Shown here one piece after another: positions 17,131 to 27,429 of a stretch of DNA of 64,000 bases (position 1 is its first letter; every line of letters begins with the position of its first letter). Source of the DNA: JANNSX01 sp041397825 (GTDB lineage Bacteria; Pseudomonadota; Alphaproteobacteria; Rhizobiales; Hyphomicrobiaceae). The notes under the pieces are model-generated. The model worked only from the letters and a program-made list of their open reading frames with translations, made no database searches and was not told the origin of the DNA. Position numbers and translations under genes: made by a program. The stretch covers positions 310,001 to 374,000 of the forward strand of contig JAWKVX010000004.1 of NCBI GenBank assembly GCA_041397825.1, in the 5' to 3' direction.

Positions 17131-17270
17131 TGTACCCACTCCCCCGAGCGCTCCACTGCGACGCCAACTCTCGTCGCGATTGGCTAAGGATCGGCAAAGC
17201 CGGTAAACGACTGTTTATTTCAAATCTAGCAAATATGAATGAGCTTTACGGAGTCTGATCGGACCGTGTG

Positions 17271-17288
17271 CAATTTTCCTGAAAATTG
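17271..17288. promoter_or_regulatory. AT-rich perfect palindrome upstream of the RTX gene
   Basis: CAATTTTC-ct-GAAAATTG is an 18-bp inverted repeat in a locally AT-rich stretch (about 17200-17300), unlike the GC-rich surroundings. It lies about 140 bp before the RTX start and 45 bp past the oxidoreductase stop. No T-run follows, so an operator or nucleoid-protein site is more likely than a terminator. This is inference from position. Confidence 0.4.
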
Positions 17289-17332
17289 ATTCGAAAGCCC
17301 AAGCCGTACCGCGACCATCTGCTGTCGGAATG

Positions 17333-19288
17333 TCAAACAACCAGGGCCGCCTGCAATCCCTCGAGTACGGCCTCCTCTGCCGTGCGCGGCGTCAGAGCGT
17401 CGCCGATCGCGACGAGGGGCGTGCCAAGCGGACTGAGTTCGTCGAGAAGGTCCGCCTGCCGATGATGGCCCTGGGCGAGGACGACGGTGTCGACGGCATC
17501 GGCCATGATCGGGGCGCCGCTCGCCGCATGCTGGAAGTAGACGGTGGCGCCGTCGACCCCATAGAGCCGGGCGTAGGGAATGATCTCGACCTCGAGCTCG
17601 GCGAGCACGCCCGCCACATGATCGCGCACATACCAGGGAAGAAACTGACCCACTGCGAAACCCTCGACGTACAGCCGGACGCGGCAGCCCTCCCGGCGTA
17701 GCTTCTCGGCAAGGCCAACGCCGATCCAGTCCGGCCGCCATTCGGCGATGACGACCGATTGGCCGACATTGACTTGGTCTTGGAGCACCTGCCAGGCATC
17801 GACGATGTGCGCACTGTCGCGACCCTCGATCTCAGGCCAGCGGGGGACGGCACCAGTCGCGACGATCACGACGTCCGGTTGTTCGCGCTCGACGAGGGCG
17901 CGGTCGACGGCCGTAGCTTTCACGATGTGGACGCCGGCAAGCTCGCATTCTCGTGTGAGGTTGGTGGCGAGGCCGCCGAATTCCGCCCGCCGCGGCAGCA
18001 ATTGCGCGAGCAGCACCTGGCCACCGAGCTGGCCGGCCTTCTCGTAGAGTGTCACCTCATGCCCGCGTTCGGCCGCGACGGCAGCAGCCTTGAGACCGGC
18101 GGGACCGCCGCCGGCGATCAGCACGCGTTTTCTGGGGGCTGCCGGCGGCCGCGCGGTATGCGTCCGCTCGCGACCGGTCTCCGGATGCTGAATGCAGGAG
18201 ATGGCATAGCCGCGGTGGAAATGATGGATGCAGGCCTGGTTGCATGCGATGCAAGCCCGAATGTCCTCGGCGCGGCCGGCCCGCGCCTTGTTCGGCATCG
18301 CGGGATCGGCGATCAGCGCGCGTGTCATGCCGCACATGTCGGCCTGGCCCGAGGCGATGATGGTCTCGGCGATCTGCGGCTGGTTGATCCGGCCTGCAAC
18401 CAGCACGGGCTTGCCGACGACCGCCTTCACCCGGGCCGCGAATGGGGCGACATAGCCGGTCTCGATGGCCATCGGCGGCACGATGTGGATGGCGCCTTGA
18501 AGCGTGGCCGAAGTGCCGGCGATGACGTTGAAATAGTCGAGCGCACCGTCGTCGTCGAGGCGGCGGCAGACCTCGACCACCTCCGCCGGATCCAGCGTGT
18601 CGGTGTCCTTGTCGTCGCCGGAGATGCGCATGCCGACGACGAAGCCGGGCGTTGTCTTGGCGCGCACGTCCCGGATCACCTCGCGGAGAAACCGCATGCG
18701 GTTCTCGAGCGGACCGCCATAGACATCCTCCCGCCGGTTCGTCACGGGATTGAGGAACTGGGCGGGAAGATAGCCCATGGAAGCGACGACCTCCACGCCG
18801 TCGAGGCCGGCCTCTTGCATGCGTCGTGCGGCATCGCCGTAACCGGCGACGATCTCGGCGATGAGGTCGAGCGTCAGCGGCACCGGCATGACATGGAAGC
18901 GGCCGTTCGGGACGGCGGAGGGAGCGTAGGCGGGTGGCGCGGCGCCGTCCTGGCCTTCCATCACCTCGCGGCCCGGATGGAAGATTTGTCCGAAGACCGT
19001 TGCGCCATGGCGGTGGATCGCTTCGGCGAGGCGCCGATAGCCGGGAATGCACCGATCGGCATCAGCCATCAGGATATGCGAGGTGTACTTGGCCGTCCGG
19101 TGCACGCCGGCGACCTGAACGACGATCAGGCCCACGCCGCCCCTGGCCCGCGCCTCCTGATAGGCGACGAGCCGGTCGGCAACCTCGCCGTCATGGGCCA
19201 TGGCGGTATCGTGGCCGGTCGACAGGATGCGGTTGCGGATGGTCGCGCCGCCGACCGTGATCGGCGAGAACAGCTTTGGAAACGACAT
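17333..19288 (-). CDS. FMN/FAD/[4Fe-4S] oxidoreductase of the old-yellow-enzyme-fused family (DgcA/StcD-like)
   Basis: A 651-residue protein with the architecture of dimethylglycine/N-methylproline demethylases and 2,4-dienoyl-CoA reductase. An OYE TIM barrel (residues 1-350) opens KLFSPITVGGATIRNRILST, with Asp27 where TMADH carries its flavin-linking Cys, so the FMN should be non-covalent. Next is a C-x2-C-x3-C-x11-C cluster motif (CIACNQACIHHF... to ISCIQ), then a Rossmann FAD/NAD part with VLIAGGGPAGLKAAAVA. Likely role: oxidative N-demethylation of a methylated amino acid or betaine. ATG 19288 begins at the barrel's first strand. It is divergent from aapJ, whose transporter could bring in the substrate or remove products. 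Confidence 0.85.
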   Translation of the reverse strand: MSFPKLFSPITVGGATIRNRILSTGHDTAMAHDGEVADRLVAYQEARARGGVGLIVVQVAGVHRTAKYTSHILMADADRCIPGYRRLAEAIHRHGATVFGQIFHPGREVMEGQDGAAPPAYAPSAVPNGRFHVMPVPLTLDLIAEIVAGYGDAARRMQEAGLDGVEVVASMGYLPAQFLNPVTNRREDVYGGPLENRMRFLREVIRDVRAKTTPGFVVGMRISGDDKDTDTLDPAEVVEVCRRLDDDGALDYFNVIAGTSATLQGAIHIVPPMAIETGYVAPFAARVKAVVGKPVLVAGRINQPQIAETIIASGQADMCGMTRALIADPAMPNKARAGRAEDIRACIACNQACIHHFHRGYAISCIQHPETGRERTHTARPPAAPRKRVLIAGGGPAGLKAAAVAAERGHEVTLYEKAGQLGGQVLLAQLLPRRAEFGGLATNLTRECELAGVHIVKATAVDRALVEREQPDVVIVATGAVPRWPEIEGRDSAHIVDAWQVLQDQVNVGQSVVIAEWRPDWIGVGLAEKLRREGCRVRLYVEGFAVGQFLPWYVRDHVAGVLAELEVEIIPYARLYGVDGATVYFQHAASGAPIMADAVDTVVLAQGHHRQADLLDELSPLGTPLVAIGDALTPRTAEEAVLEGLQAALVV

Positions 19289-19398
19289 GGTTTGACCGGA
19301 ATTCCTGTGGCGAAAAAATTGTGCGTTCATCGATGCCAGGAAATCGCCCGATTGCAAGTCCGGCCGTTAACGAAGGCCCGCGCGATGGTGGCTTTGCG

Positions 19399-19427
19399 TT
19401 GACGTGGCGGCGGTCAGCCGATAGACG
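19399..19427 (+). promoter_or_regulatory. candidate promoter of aapJQMP
   Basis: TTGACG (19399-19404) and TAGACG (19422-19427) are spaced by 17 bp, 69 bp before the aapJ start. It is the best sigma-70-type match in the divergent oxidoreductase/aapJ spacer. No operator repeat was seen. Confidence 0.5.
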
Positions 19428-19495
19428 GGACACAAGGTCTACAGAGCCTTGACATGGGAAGTCGGCAACAACGCCGCAGCAAACGGAGGAAGCAG

Positions 19496-20533
<1,038 letters not shown>

Positions 20534-20548
20534 CAGTCGAAACAGCAG

Positions 20549-20572
20549 GGGCCGCGCCAGATGGTGCGGCCC
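20549..20572 (+). terminator. attenuating stem-loop between aapJ and aapQ
   Basis: GGGCCGC (20549-20555) pairs with GCGGCCC (20566-20572), just 16 bases after the aapJ stop. There is no long T-run. Such hairpins often protect binding-protein mRNA or lower read-through, giving excess AapJ over the permeases. Confidence 0.5.
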
Positions 20573-20618
20573 TTCGCTTATCTCGCGCATTACTCAATTC
20601 GCACGACGGAGGGCCGCC

Positions 20619-21953
20619 ATGGCGCTGTCGGACGCGAAGGCCGAAGGCGGGCGCCTCGGTCTCTCGGCCAATGCGATCGCCGCGGTGCTGGCCGCGCTCG
20701 TGGTCGGCTTGATCGTCGTCTCCGCTTATCTCGGCAGCGTTCGCACCGTCGTCGAGATGATCCGTTGGATCGCACCTGTCGTCGCTGCACTGGCATTCGT
20801 CGCCGCACTCATGGTCCGCGACCGAACGCAGCGGGGCTTCGTCTTTCAGGTACTCGTCTTTGCCCTGATTGCTGCCGGCCTCGCCTATCTCATCCACAAC
20901 ACGCTCGTCAATCTGGAGAGCCGCAAGATCGCGACGGGCTACAGCTTCCTGGATCAGGAGGCACGCTTCGAGATCGGCGAGAGCATCATACCCTATAGCG
21001 CCGCCTCACCCTACGGCCGGGCGCTCTTGGTCGGCTTTCTCAACACGCTGAAGGTCTCGATCCTCGGCATCGTGATCGCGACGGTCGTCGGCATCGCCGT
21101 CGGCATTCTCTCCCTGTCGCGCAACTGGCTGGTGGCCCGCCTCGCGGCCGTCTACGTCAACTTCCTCCGCAACGTGCCGATCCTGCTGCACATCATCCTC
21201 TGGTACACGGCGGTGACCTTCCTGTTACCGCCGATCCGGGAGGCGATCACGCCCTTCACCGGCGTCTATCTCACGCAACGTGGTCTCTACTTCCCCGTGC
21301 CGGTCGATGCGCCCGGCTGGCAGTGGGTGCTCTGGGCCCTGCCGGTCGGCGCGGCGCTGGCCTGGGGCTTCATGCGCTGGGCCAGGATGCGGCAGGACCG
21401 AACCGGCGAGAGGATGCCGGTGATCTGGATCAGCGCGGCGATCATCCTCGGCGTTCCGTTCCTGGCTTGGCTCGTCTCGGGCGCGCCCACCGAGATGAGT
21501 GTGCCGGAGCTCAAAGGCTTCAACTTCGCCGGCGGCTACAACATCAGCCCGGAATTCATGTCGGTGCTCGGCGGGCTCTCGATCTACACCTCAGCCTATA
21601 TCGCCGAGATCACGCGCGCCGGCATCATGGCAGTGCCGCACGGCCAGACCGAGGCCGGCCGTTCGCTCGGGCTCTCAGAGGTCACCATCATGCGCAAGGT
21701 GATCCTGCCGCAGGCGCTGCGCGTCATCATCCCGCCGACCACCAACCAGTATCTCAATCTGACGAAGAACTCCTCGCTCTCCGTCGCCGTCGGCTATCCC
21801 GATCTCGTCAGCGTCGGCAACACGACGCTCAATCAAACAGGGCAGGCCATCGAGGTGATCGTCGTCTTCATGGCCGTGTATCTGACCACCAGCCTCGTCA
21901 CCTCGCTGATCATGAACTGGTATAATCGCCGCATTCAGCTGGTGGAGCGCTAG
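20619..21953 (+). CDS. aapQ: general L-amino-acid ABC transporter, permease AapQ
   Basis: AapQ is one of the two inner-membrane permeases of the Aap system. The 444-residue protein is much longer than a typical His/Glu/Gln permease, as is usual for AapQ. It has early membrane helices, a HisM-like core starting LLVGFLNTLKVSILGIVIAT and the EAA loop (AEAGRSLGLSEVTIMRKVIL then PQALRVIIPP). A large periplasmic insertion lies between about residues 195 and 290. Its stop directly abuts the aapM ATG. Confidence 0.95.
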   Translation: MALSDAKAEGGRLGLSANAIAAVLAALVVGLIVVSAYLGSVRTVVEMIRWIAPVVAALAFVAALMVRDRTQRGFVFQVLVFALIAAGLAYLIHNTLVNLESRKIATGYSFLDQEARFEIGESIIPYSAASPYGRALLVGFLNTLKVSILGIVIATVVGIAVGILSLSRNWLVARLAAVYVNFLRNVPILLHIILWYTAVTFLLPPIREAITPFTGVYLTQRGLYFPVPVDAPGWQWVLWALPVGAALAWGFMRWARMRQDRTGERMPVIWISAAIILGVPFLAWLVSGAPTEMSVPELKGFNFAGGYNISPEFMSVLGGLSIYTSAYIAEITRAGIMAVPHGQTEAGRSLGLSEVTIMRKVILPQALRVIIPPTTNQYLNLTKNSSLSVAVGYPDLVSVGNTTLNQTGQAIEVIVVFMAVYLTTSLVTSLIMNWYNRRIQLVER

Positions 21954-23045
21954 ATGACCGACGTCGCAGGGCTCCCCGCACCGATGACCGAGAGGCCGGG
22001 CCCGATCGGCTGGGCCCGGAAGAACCTGTTCGCGAGCTGGGGCAACGCGCTCATCACGATCATCTGCCTCTACGTGATCTGGCGGGCCGTACCGCCGTTC
22101 ATCGAATGGGCGCTCGTCAATGCGGTCTGGCGGCCGGACCCGGAAGCCTGCCGCGCCGCGGCGGGTATCGGTGCCTGCTGGGGCATCATCGTCGAAAAGT
22201 GGCGCCTCATCTTCTTCGGCACCTACCCCTTCGACCAGCAATGGCGGCCGGCGCTGATGGTCGCGGTCCTTCTGGTGCTGATCGCCATCTCGATGGTGCC
22301 GGCCTTCTGGCGGCGGTGGCTGGGCTTCGCCTGGCTCGCCGGCCTCCTCGCCATGGGCGTGCTGATGTGGGGCGGCGTGCTCGGATTGCCGTTCGTGGCC
22401 ACCGACCAGTGGGGCGGGCTGCCACTGACGCTGATCCTCTCCGTCAACGGCATCGTCTTCTCCTTCCCGATCGCCATCGCGCTGGCGCTTGGCCGCCGCT
22501 CGAACCTGCCGGTCATCCGCGCCATGTGCACCGCCTTCATCGAGCTGGTGCGCGGCGTGCCGCTGATCACCGTGCTCTTCATGGCGAGCCTGATGATTCC
22601 GTTGTTCCTGCCGCAGGGATTCGACATCAACAAGCTGCTCAGAGCCCAGGTCGCCGTCATCCTGTTTTCCGGCGCCTATTTGGCCGAAGTCGTCCGTGGT
22701 GGCCTGCAGGCGATCCCCAAGGGCCAGTTCGAGGCCGCCGACAGCCTTGGCCTGTCGTTCCCGCAGAAGACCGCATTCATCATCCTGCCGCAGGCACTCC
22801 GCCTCGTCATTCCGCCGATGGTCAACTCCTTCATCGCCGGCTTCAAGGATACGAGCCTCGTCATCATCATCGGCCTGTTCGATCTCCTGGGAACGACCCG
22901 GCTCGCCGCCAACGATCCACTCTGGCGGCCCTTCTATGTCGAGGGCTTGATCTTCCTGGCGCTGATCTATTTCGTATTCTGCTACACGCTCGCACGCTAT
23001 AGCCGCTATCTCGAGACCCTGACCCGTCGAGGCGACCGGAGGTAA
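21954..23045 (+). CDS. aapM: general L-amino-acid ABC transporter, permease AapM
   Basis: The partner permease of AapQ, 363 residues, with eight or so hydrophobic segments. The HisM-like core contains GIVFSFPIAIALALGRRS, FIELVRGVPLITVLFM and the EAA loop FEAADSLGLSFPQKTAFIIL. It starts directly at the aapQ stop and ends 7 bp before aapP. N-terminal WARKNLFASWGNALITI is characteristic of AapM. Confidence 0.95.
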   Translation: MTDVAGLPAPMTERPGPIGWARKNLFASWGNALITIICLYVIWRAVPPFIEWALVNAVWRPDPEACRAAAGIGACWGIIVEKWRLIFFGTYPFDQQWRPALMVAVLLVLIAISMVPAFWRRWLGFAWLAGLLAMGVLMWGGVLGLPFVATDQWGGLPLTLILSVNGIVFSFPIAIALALGRRSNLPVIRAMCTAFIELVRGVPLITVLFMASLMIPLFLPQGFDINKLLRAQVAVILFSGAYLAEVVRGGLQAIPKGQFEAADSLGLSFPQKTAFIILPQALRLVIPPMVNSFIAGFKDTSLVIIIGLFDLLGTTRLAANDPLWRPFYVEGLIFLALIYFVFCYTLARYSRYLETLTRRGDRR

Positions 23046-23052
23046 TCACACG

Positions 23053-23835
23053 ATGTCAACCGCAACGCCTCTGATCCGGGAAGCCGTCGGTACCGACCAC
23101 GATCCGATCATCCGGATCGAGAAGCTCAACAAGTGGTACGGCAACTTCCACGTCCTGCGGGACATTGACATGGATGTCGCCCGTCAGGAACGGATCGTCA
23201 TTTGCGGCCCGTCGGGTTCCGGTAAGTCGACGCTGATCCGCTGTATCAACAAGCTCGAGGATCATCAAAAGGGCTCGATCACCGTCGACGGCATCCGTCT
23301 CGACGAGAACGTCAAGAACATCGAGCAGGTCCGCCGCGAGGTCGGCATGGTGTTCCAGCACTTCAACCTGTTCCCGCATCTGACAGTGCTGCAGAACCTG
23401 ACGCTGGCGCCGATCTGGGTACGCAAGATGGCCAAGGCCGAGGCCGAAGCGACGGCCATGAAGTATCTGGAGCGTGTGCGCATCGCCGAGCAGGCGGGCA
23501 AGTTCCCCGGTCAACTGTCGGGCGGTCAGCAGCAGCGCGTCGCCATCGCCCGCTCGCTCTGCATGAGCCCCAAGATCATGCTGTTCGACGAGCCGACCTC
23601 GGCGCTCGATCCGGAGATGATCAAGGAGGTGCTCGAGGTGATGGTCGACCTCGCCAGGGAGGGCATGACGATGCTGGTCGTCACCCACGAAATGGGATTT
23701 GCCCGCGAGGTCGCCGACCGCGTCGTCTTCATGGACAACGGCGAGATCGTCGAGCAGGCGCCGCCGGCCGAATTCTTCGCCAATCCAAGGTCGGATCGGA
23801 CGAAACTGTTCCTGTCGCAAATTCTGGGACACTGA
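23053..23835 (+). CDS. aapP: general L-amino-acid ABC transporter, ATPase AapP
   Basis: AapP energises the transporter. The 260-residue protein has Walker A GPSGSGKST (residues 52-60), Q-loop FQHFNLFPHLT, signature LSGGQQQRVAIARSL, Walker B IMLFDEPTSALDPEM and the switch His in VVTHEMGFAREV, followed by GEIVEQAPPAEFF. It closes the aapJQMP operon. The next gene is 167 bp away. Confidence 0.96.
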   Translation: MSTATPLIREAVGTDHDPIIRIEKLNKWYGNFHVLRDIDMDVARQERIVICGPSGSGKSTLIRCINKLEDHQKGSITVDGIRLDENVKNIEQVRREVGMVFQHFNLFPHLTVLQNLTLAPIWVRKMAKAEAEATAMKYLERVRIAEQAGKFPGQLSGGQQQRVAIARSLCMSPKIMLFDEPTSALDPEMIKEVLEVMVDLAREGMTMLVVTHEMGFAREVADRVVFMDNGEIVEQAPPAEFFANPRSDRTKLFLSQILGH

Positions 23836-24002
23836 ATTTCGTTGCTCGTGCAACGTGAGGGCGGACGGGCGATGCCGCGAGGTGCAGCCGACGACGCCGG
23901 GATACGCATGTCAGAGATGCGACCGCTCGATTTGCCTCGGCGGACAACCTGGCGCTCCTGTAGACTCGATCGCGCCACCTGCATCTGCTGACCAAGGGCG
24001 AC

Positions 24003-25070
24003 ATGACCGCCACCATCGACCGGCCCGATCGCGCGAGCTATGCCAAGGGAGTGGCCATGCTTCTCATGGCCGGCGTCGTCTGGTCGATGATGGGGCTCGG
24101 CGTTCGCTATATTCAGGAGGCGTCGTCGTTCCAGATCCTGTTCTACCGGTCGCTCGGCATCATTCCGGCCCTCATCCTCTTCATCACCATCCAGAACCGG
24201 GGTCGCATCGACCGGGCCCTCAGACAGATGGGAACGCCGACCATTCTCGGCAGCCTGGCGCTCGTCTTCGCCTTCGGCGGCAGCATCATCTCGCTCAAAG
24301 AGACGACCGTCGCCAATGCCGTGTTCCTGTTGGCGACGGCACCGTTCTTCGCGGCGATCCTCGGCCGCATCATTCTCGGCGAGCGCGTGCGTGCCGCCAC
24401 CTGGATCACGATTTTCGTCGGCTCGTTCGGCGTCGCCATCATGGTCTATGACGGGTTGTCTGCCGGCAAGATCGTCGGCAATGTCGCGGCCATCATCTGT
24501 GCCATCGCCTTCTCCGTCTTCACGATCGCGCTCCGCTACGAAAAGGGGGGCGACACGATGCCGGCCGTACTGCTCGGCGGCTTCTATGCGGCCGTCGCCT
24601 CGGGCGTCGCGGCGACCGTTGCCGGCCAGCCGCTCATGGTGCCGGTCGGCGATGCGCTGATCGCCGTGGCACTCGGCGTCGGGTCTGTCGGGCTCGGCTT
24701 GATCCTTTACACGCTCGGCTCACGCCGGGTGCCGGCGGCCGAGAGCACGCTGCTGTCGCTGACGGAAGTCGTGCTGAGCCCGATCTGGGTCTGGATCCTG
24801 TTCGGAGAGACCGCGGGTCCGTTGATGCTGGTCGGCGGCGGCATTCTCTTGGTGGCGCTTTTCGGCAATGCCCTCACCGGTGTCTGGCGTGAGCGCCGCC
24901 TTGCTCGCCAGGAGCGCGAGGTGACGCTCGAGCACAGGCGGCCGCCCGCTGATGCGACCCACCGCGGTCCCGTCTGGCCGGATCCCGCGGGCTCGCGCAT
25001 TGCGGCGGCGGGCGCCGCACGATATGTCGGACCGCAACACCCGATCGCAGAGAGAGGCTACCGTCGGTGA
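24003..25070 (+). CDS. DMT-family (EamA) membrane transporter
   Basis: A 355-residue protein with about ten membrane helices in two EamA repeats, of the RhaT/YdcZ-like drug/metabolite transporter class that exports amino acids or related small molecules. The second repeat has the usual SPIWVWILFGETAGPLML end. A 55-residue hydrophilic C-terminal tail (WRERRLARQEREVTLEHRRP onward) is longer than normal. Its stop overlaps the GTG of the methyltransferase gene (GTGA at 25067-25070), so the two are coupled. I infer handling of a methionine-related metabolite; substrate unknown. Confidence 0.85.
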   Translation: MTATIDRPDRASYAKGVAMLLMAGVVWSMMGLGVRYIQEASSFQILFYRSLGIIPALILFITIQNRGRIDRALRQMGTPTILGSLALVFAFGGSIISLKETTVANAVFLLATAPFFAAILGRIILGERVRAATWITIFVGSFGVAIMVYDGLSAGKIVGNVAAIICAIAFSVFTIALRYEKGGDTMPAVLLGGFYAAVASGVAATVAGQPLMVPVGDALIAVALGVGSVGLGLILYTLGSRRVPAAESTLLSLTEVVLSPIWVWILFGETAGPLMLVGGGILLVALFGNALTGVWRERRLARQEREVTLEHRRPPADATHRGPVWPDPAGSRIAAAGAARYVGPQHPIAERGYRR

Positions 25071-25996
25071 CATTGTTTCTCGACCAGCGGCTGAACGCCG
25101 GACAGACCATCATCCTCGACGGCGGCACCGGCACGGAGATGGAGAAGCGCGGCGCGCCGATGAGCGAGCAGTCCTGGTGTGCGGCCGCGACCCTGACCCA
25201 TCAACCGATCATCCGCGGCATCCATCGCGACTACATCCTGGCCGGCGCCGACGTCGTGACCGCCAATACCTTCGGCTCGAGCGTGTTTACACTCGACTAC
25301 CACAACAAGCTCGACGATCTGGACGTCATCGACCGGACGGCGGTGGAGCTCGCGCGGCAGGCCGTCGACGAGGCGAAGGTCGACCGTCCGGTTGCCGTCG
25401 CCGGCTCGTTCTCGGTGATGCGGCCGGTCATCATCGGCTCGGATCGGTCGATGCCGCCCGACGCCTGGACCGAGGACAAGGCCCGTCCGCTGCTCGAGCG
25501 CAAGGCGAAAGGTCTCAAGCGGGCCGGTGTCGACGTGATCTTCATGGAGATGATGCGCGATGCCGACCACTCGCTCTGGGCGACGGAAGCCGCCGTCGCG
25601 ACGGGCCTGCCGGTCTGGGTCGGCATCAGCGTCGAGCGGCGGACAGATGGCGTGATGGCCGGTTTCGCGCGGCATGATTGGGCCCTCGACGACATAGTTG
25701 CTCCCCTGATGGCAACAGGCGCGAAGGTCTGCTCGGTCATGCATTGCAGCGTCAATGACGTGACGCCGGCACTCGAGATCATCCGCGGACATTGGACCGG
25801 GCCGCTCGGCGCCTATCCGGAATCGGGATTCTTCCAGATGCCGCATTGGCAGTTCGTCGACATCATCGAGCCGACGGCGCTGGTCGAGGCGGCACGGCCA
25901 TGGCGGGAGCTCGGCGTCTCGGTCCTCGGTGGCTGCTGTGGCATGGGGCCGGAGCATATCCAGGCCCTGAGCCAGGCCTATGCCGGGCGTGACTGA
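25067..25996 (+). CDS. homocysteine S-methyltransferase family protein
   Basis: A 309-residue Zn2+-dependent methyltransferase related to MmuM/BHMT, which move a methyl group from S-methylmethionine or a betaine to homocysteine. It has ILDGGTGTEMEKRG at the N-terminus, ADVVTANTFGSS, a candidate first zinc Cys in VCSVMHCSVND and the C-terminal paired cysteines GGCCGMGPEH. GTG start overlaps the exporter gene. No SAM riboswitch was seen upstream. With betaine-type flavoenzymes nearby, a betaine donor is possible but not shown. It converges with nhaA, overlapping 19 bp at the 3' ends. Confidence 0.85.
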   Translation: MTLFLDQRLNAGQTIILDGGTGTEMEKRGAPMSEQSWCAAATLTHQPIIRGIHRDYILAGADVVTANTFGSSVFTLDYHNKLDDLDVIDRTAVELARQAVDEAKVDRPVAVAGSFSVMRPVIIGSDRSMPPDAWTEDKARPLLERKAKGLKRAGVDVIFMEMMRDADHSLWATEAAVATGLPVWVGISVERRTDGVMAGFARHDWALDDIVAPLMATGAKVCSVMHCSVNDVTPALEIIRGHWTGPLGAYPESGFFQMPHWQFVDIIEPTALVEAARPWRELGVSVLGGCCGMGPEHIQALSQAYAGRD

Positions 25997-27192
25997 GGCA
26001 GCGCGGCGAACCGGAGAACGGCCATGCCGAGCAGTGCCGACGCCAGCGAGCCGGCCAGTACGCCGAGTCGCACCTGTTCGCCGAGCGCCGGATCGTCGAA
26101 GGCCAGCGTGCCGATGAAGAGGCTCATGGTGAAGCCGATGCCGGCGATGATGGCGACGCCGTAGAGTTGCGTCCACCCGACACCCTCCGGCAACGCCGCA
26201 AGCTTGAGACGGATGGCCAGCCAGGAGAAGGCGAAGATGCCGACTTGCTTGCCGGCCAGCAGGCCGAGGGCGATGCCGATCGTCAACGGCGATACGAGAT
26301 CCTCGGCGGAAAGTCCGGCGAGCGAGATGCCGGCATTGGCGAATGCGAAGAGCGGGAGGACGGCGAAGGTCACCCAGGGCTCGAGCTCGTGTTCGAGCCG
26401 GCGCAACGGCGAGTTCTCCTCGCCGGCCTTAAGCGGAATGGCCATGGCAACCATCACGCCCGCGAGTGTCGCATGCACGCCGGACTTGAGAACAGCCACC
26501 CACATGACGATGCCGATCAGCACATAGGGGGCGATGCGCGTCACGCCTCGGAGATTGAGGGTGAGGAGCGCCCCGCCAGCCACCGCCGCGACCGCCAGCG
26601 AGACCAGCGACAGCTTCTCGGTGTAGAAGATCGCGATAACGACGATGGCGCCGAGATCGTCGATGATGGCCAAGGCCAGCAGGAAGAGGTGAAGGGCGGC
26701 CGGCACGCGCTTGCCAAGCAGCGCGAGGACGCCCAGGGCAAAAGCGATATCCGTCGCCGTGGGGATGGCCCAGCCGCGCTGGAAGGCCGGAACGTCGGCA
26801 TTGATCGCGAAGAAGATCGACGCGGGCACGATCATGCCGCCGACGGCCGCAAAGAGTGGGAGTGCCGCCGTCCTGACGCTCGACAGCGGTCCGTCGAGTA
26901 CGGCGCCTTTGATCTCGAGGCCGACGAGCAGGAAGAAAACGGCCATCAGACCGTCGTTGATCCAGAGCACGAGCGGCTTGTCGAGTCTGAGGGCGCCGAT
27001 CTGGAAGATACCCCGGGCCTCGCGGAAGGCATCGTAGAGCCAGGCGAGGGGCGAGTTATCGAGCGTCAGCGCGAGTGCGGCCGCGGCCATCAGCACCAGG
27101 CCCCCACTCATCTCGTGCGCGAGAAAATCCGAGACGCGCTGGCGGATCCGGGTACGCGCCCGCCGGCCTGATTGCTCTTGGGTCCGGGCCAT
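25978..27192 (-). CDS. nhaA: Na+/H+ antiporter NhaA
   Basis: NhaA exports Na+ in exchange for protons across the inner membrane. The 404-residue protein with about 12 helices has LVGLEIKGAVLDGPL, IPTATDIAFALGVLALLG and the ion-binding double aspartate in ALAIIDDLGAIVVIAIFYT, plus the helix KSGVHATLAGV and the end GIGFTMSLFIGTLAF. A hydrophilic N-terminal 20 residues (RTQEQSGRRARTRIRQRV) is basic. It converges with the methyltransferase gene and is divergent from the Cys-repeat protein. Confidence 0.96.
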   Translation of the reverse strand: MARTQEQSGRRARTRIRQRVSDFLAHEMSGGLVLMAAAALALTLDNSPLAWLYDAFREARGIFQIGALRLDKPLVLWINDGLMAVFFLLVGLEIKGAVLDGPLSSVRTAALPLFAAVGGMIVPASIFFAINADVPAFQRGWAIPTATDIAFALGVLALLGKRVPAALHLFLLALAIIDDLGAIVVIAIFYTEKLSLVSLAVAAVAGGALLTLNLRGVTRIAPYVLIGIVMWVAVLKSGVHATLAGVMVAMAIPLKAGEENSPLRRLEHELEPWVTFAVLPLFAFANAGISLAGLSAEDLVSPLTIGIALGLLAGKQVGIFAFSWLAIRLKLAALPEGVGWTQLYGVAIIAGIGFTMSLFIGTLAFDDPALGEQVRLGVLAGSLASALLGMAVLRFAALPQSRPA

Positions 27193-27429
27193 CAGCGGTT
27201 CCTTTCCTCAGCGGGCCGATCTCGCCGCGGACAGAACCGAGCGATTGGTAAACGTGTCGCTCACCCATAGCGGCCTTGATACCAAATGCAACATATCTGG
27301 CTCTTGGCAATCATGCGCTGTTCATGTCGGCATCACAATATCCGACAAAAGGCTTGTGCTGGCGGGGTGGGCTTGCTCAGATGCAGAGCGCCAACGCCGC
27401 CGCAGGCAGGAAACCCGGAGCTTCTGAGC

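Noticed and set aside
16042..17187. A 381-codon plus-strand open frame opposite the RTX gene
   Set aside because: It is a Val/Ala/Gly-rich shadow of the nonapeptide repeats.
23836..24002. SAM or methionine-type riboswitch before the exporter/methyltransferase pair
   Set aside because: No SAM-II-like stem and pseudoknot motif was seen, and the transporter gene intervenes.
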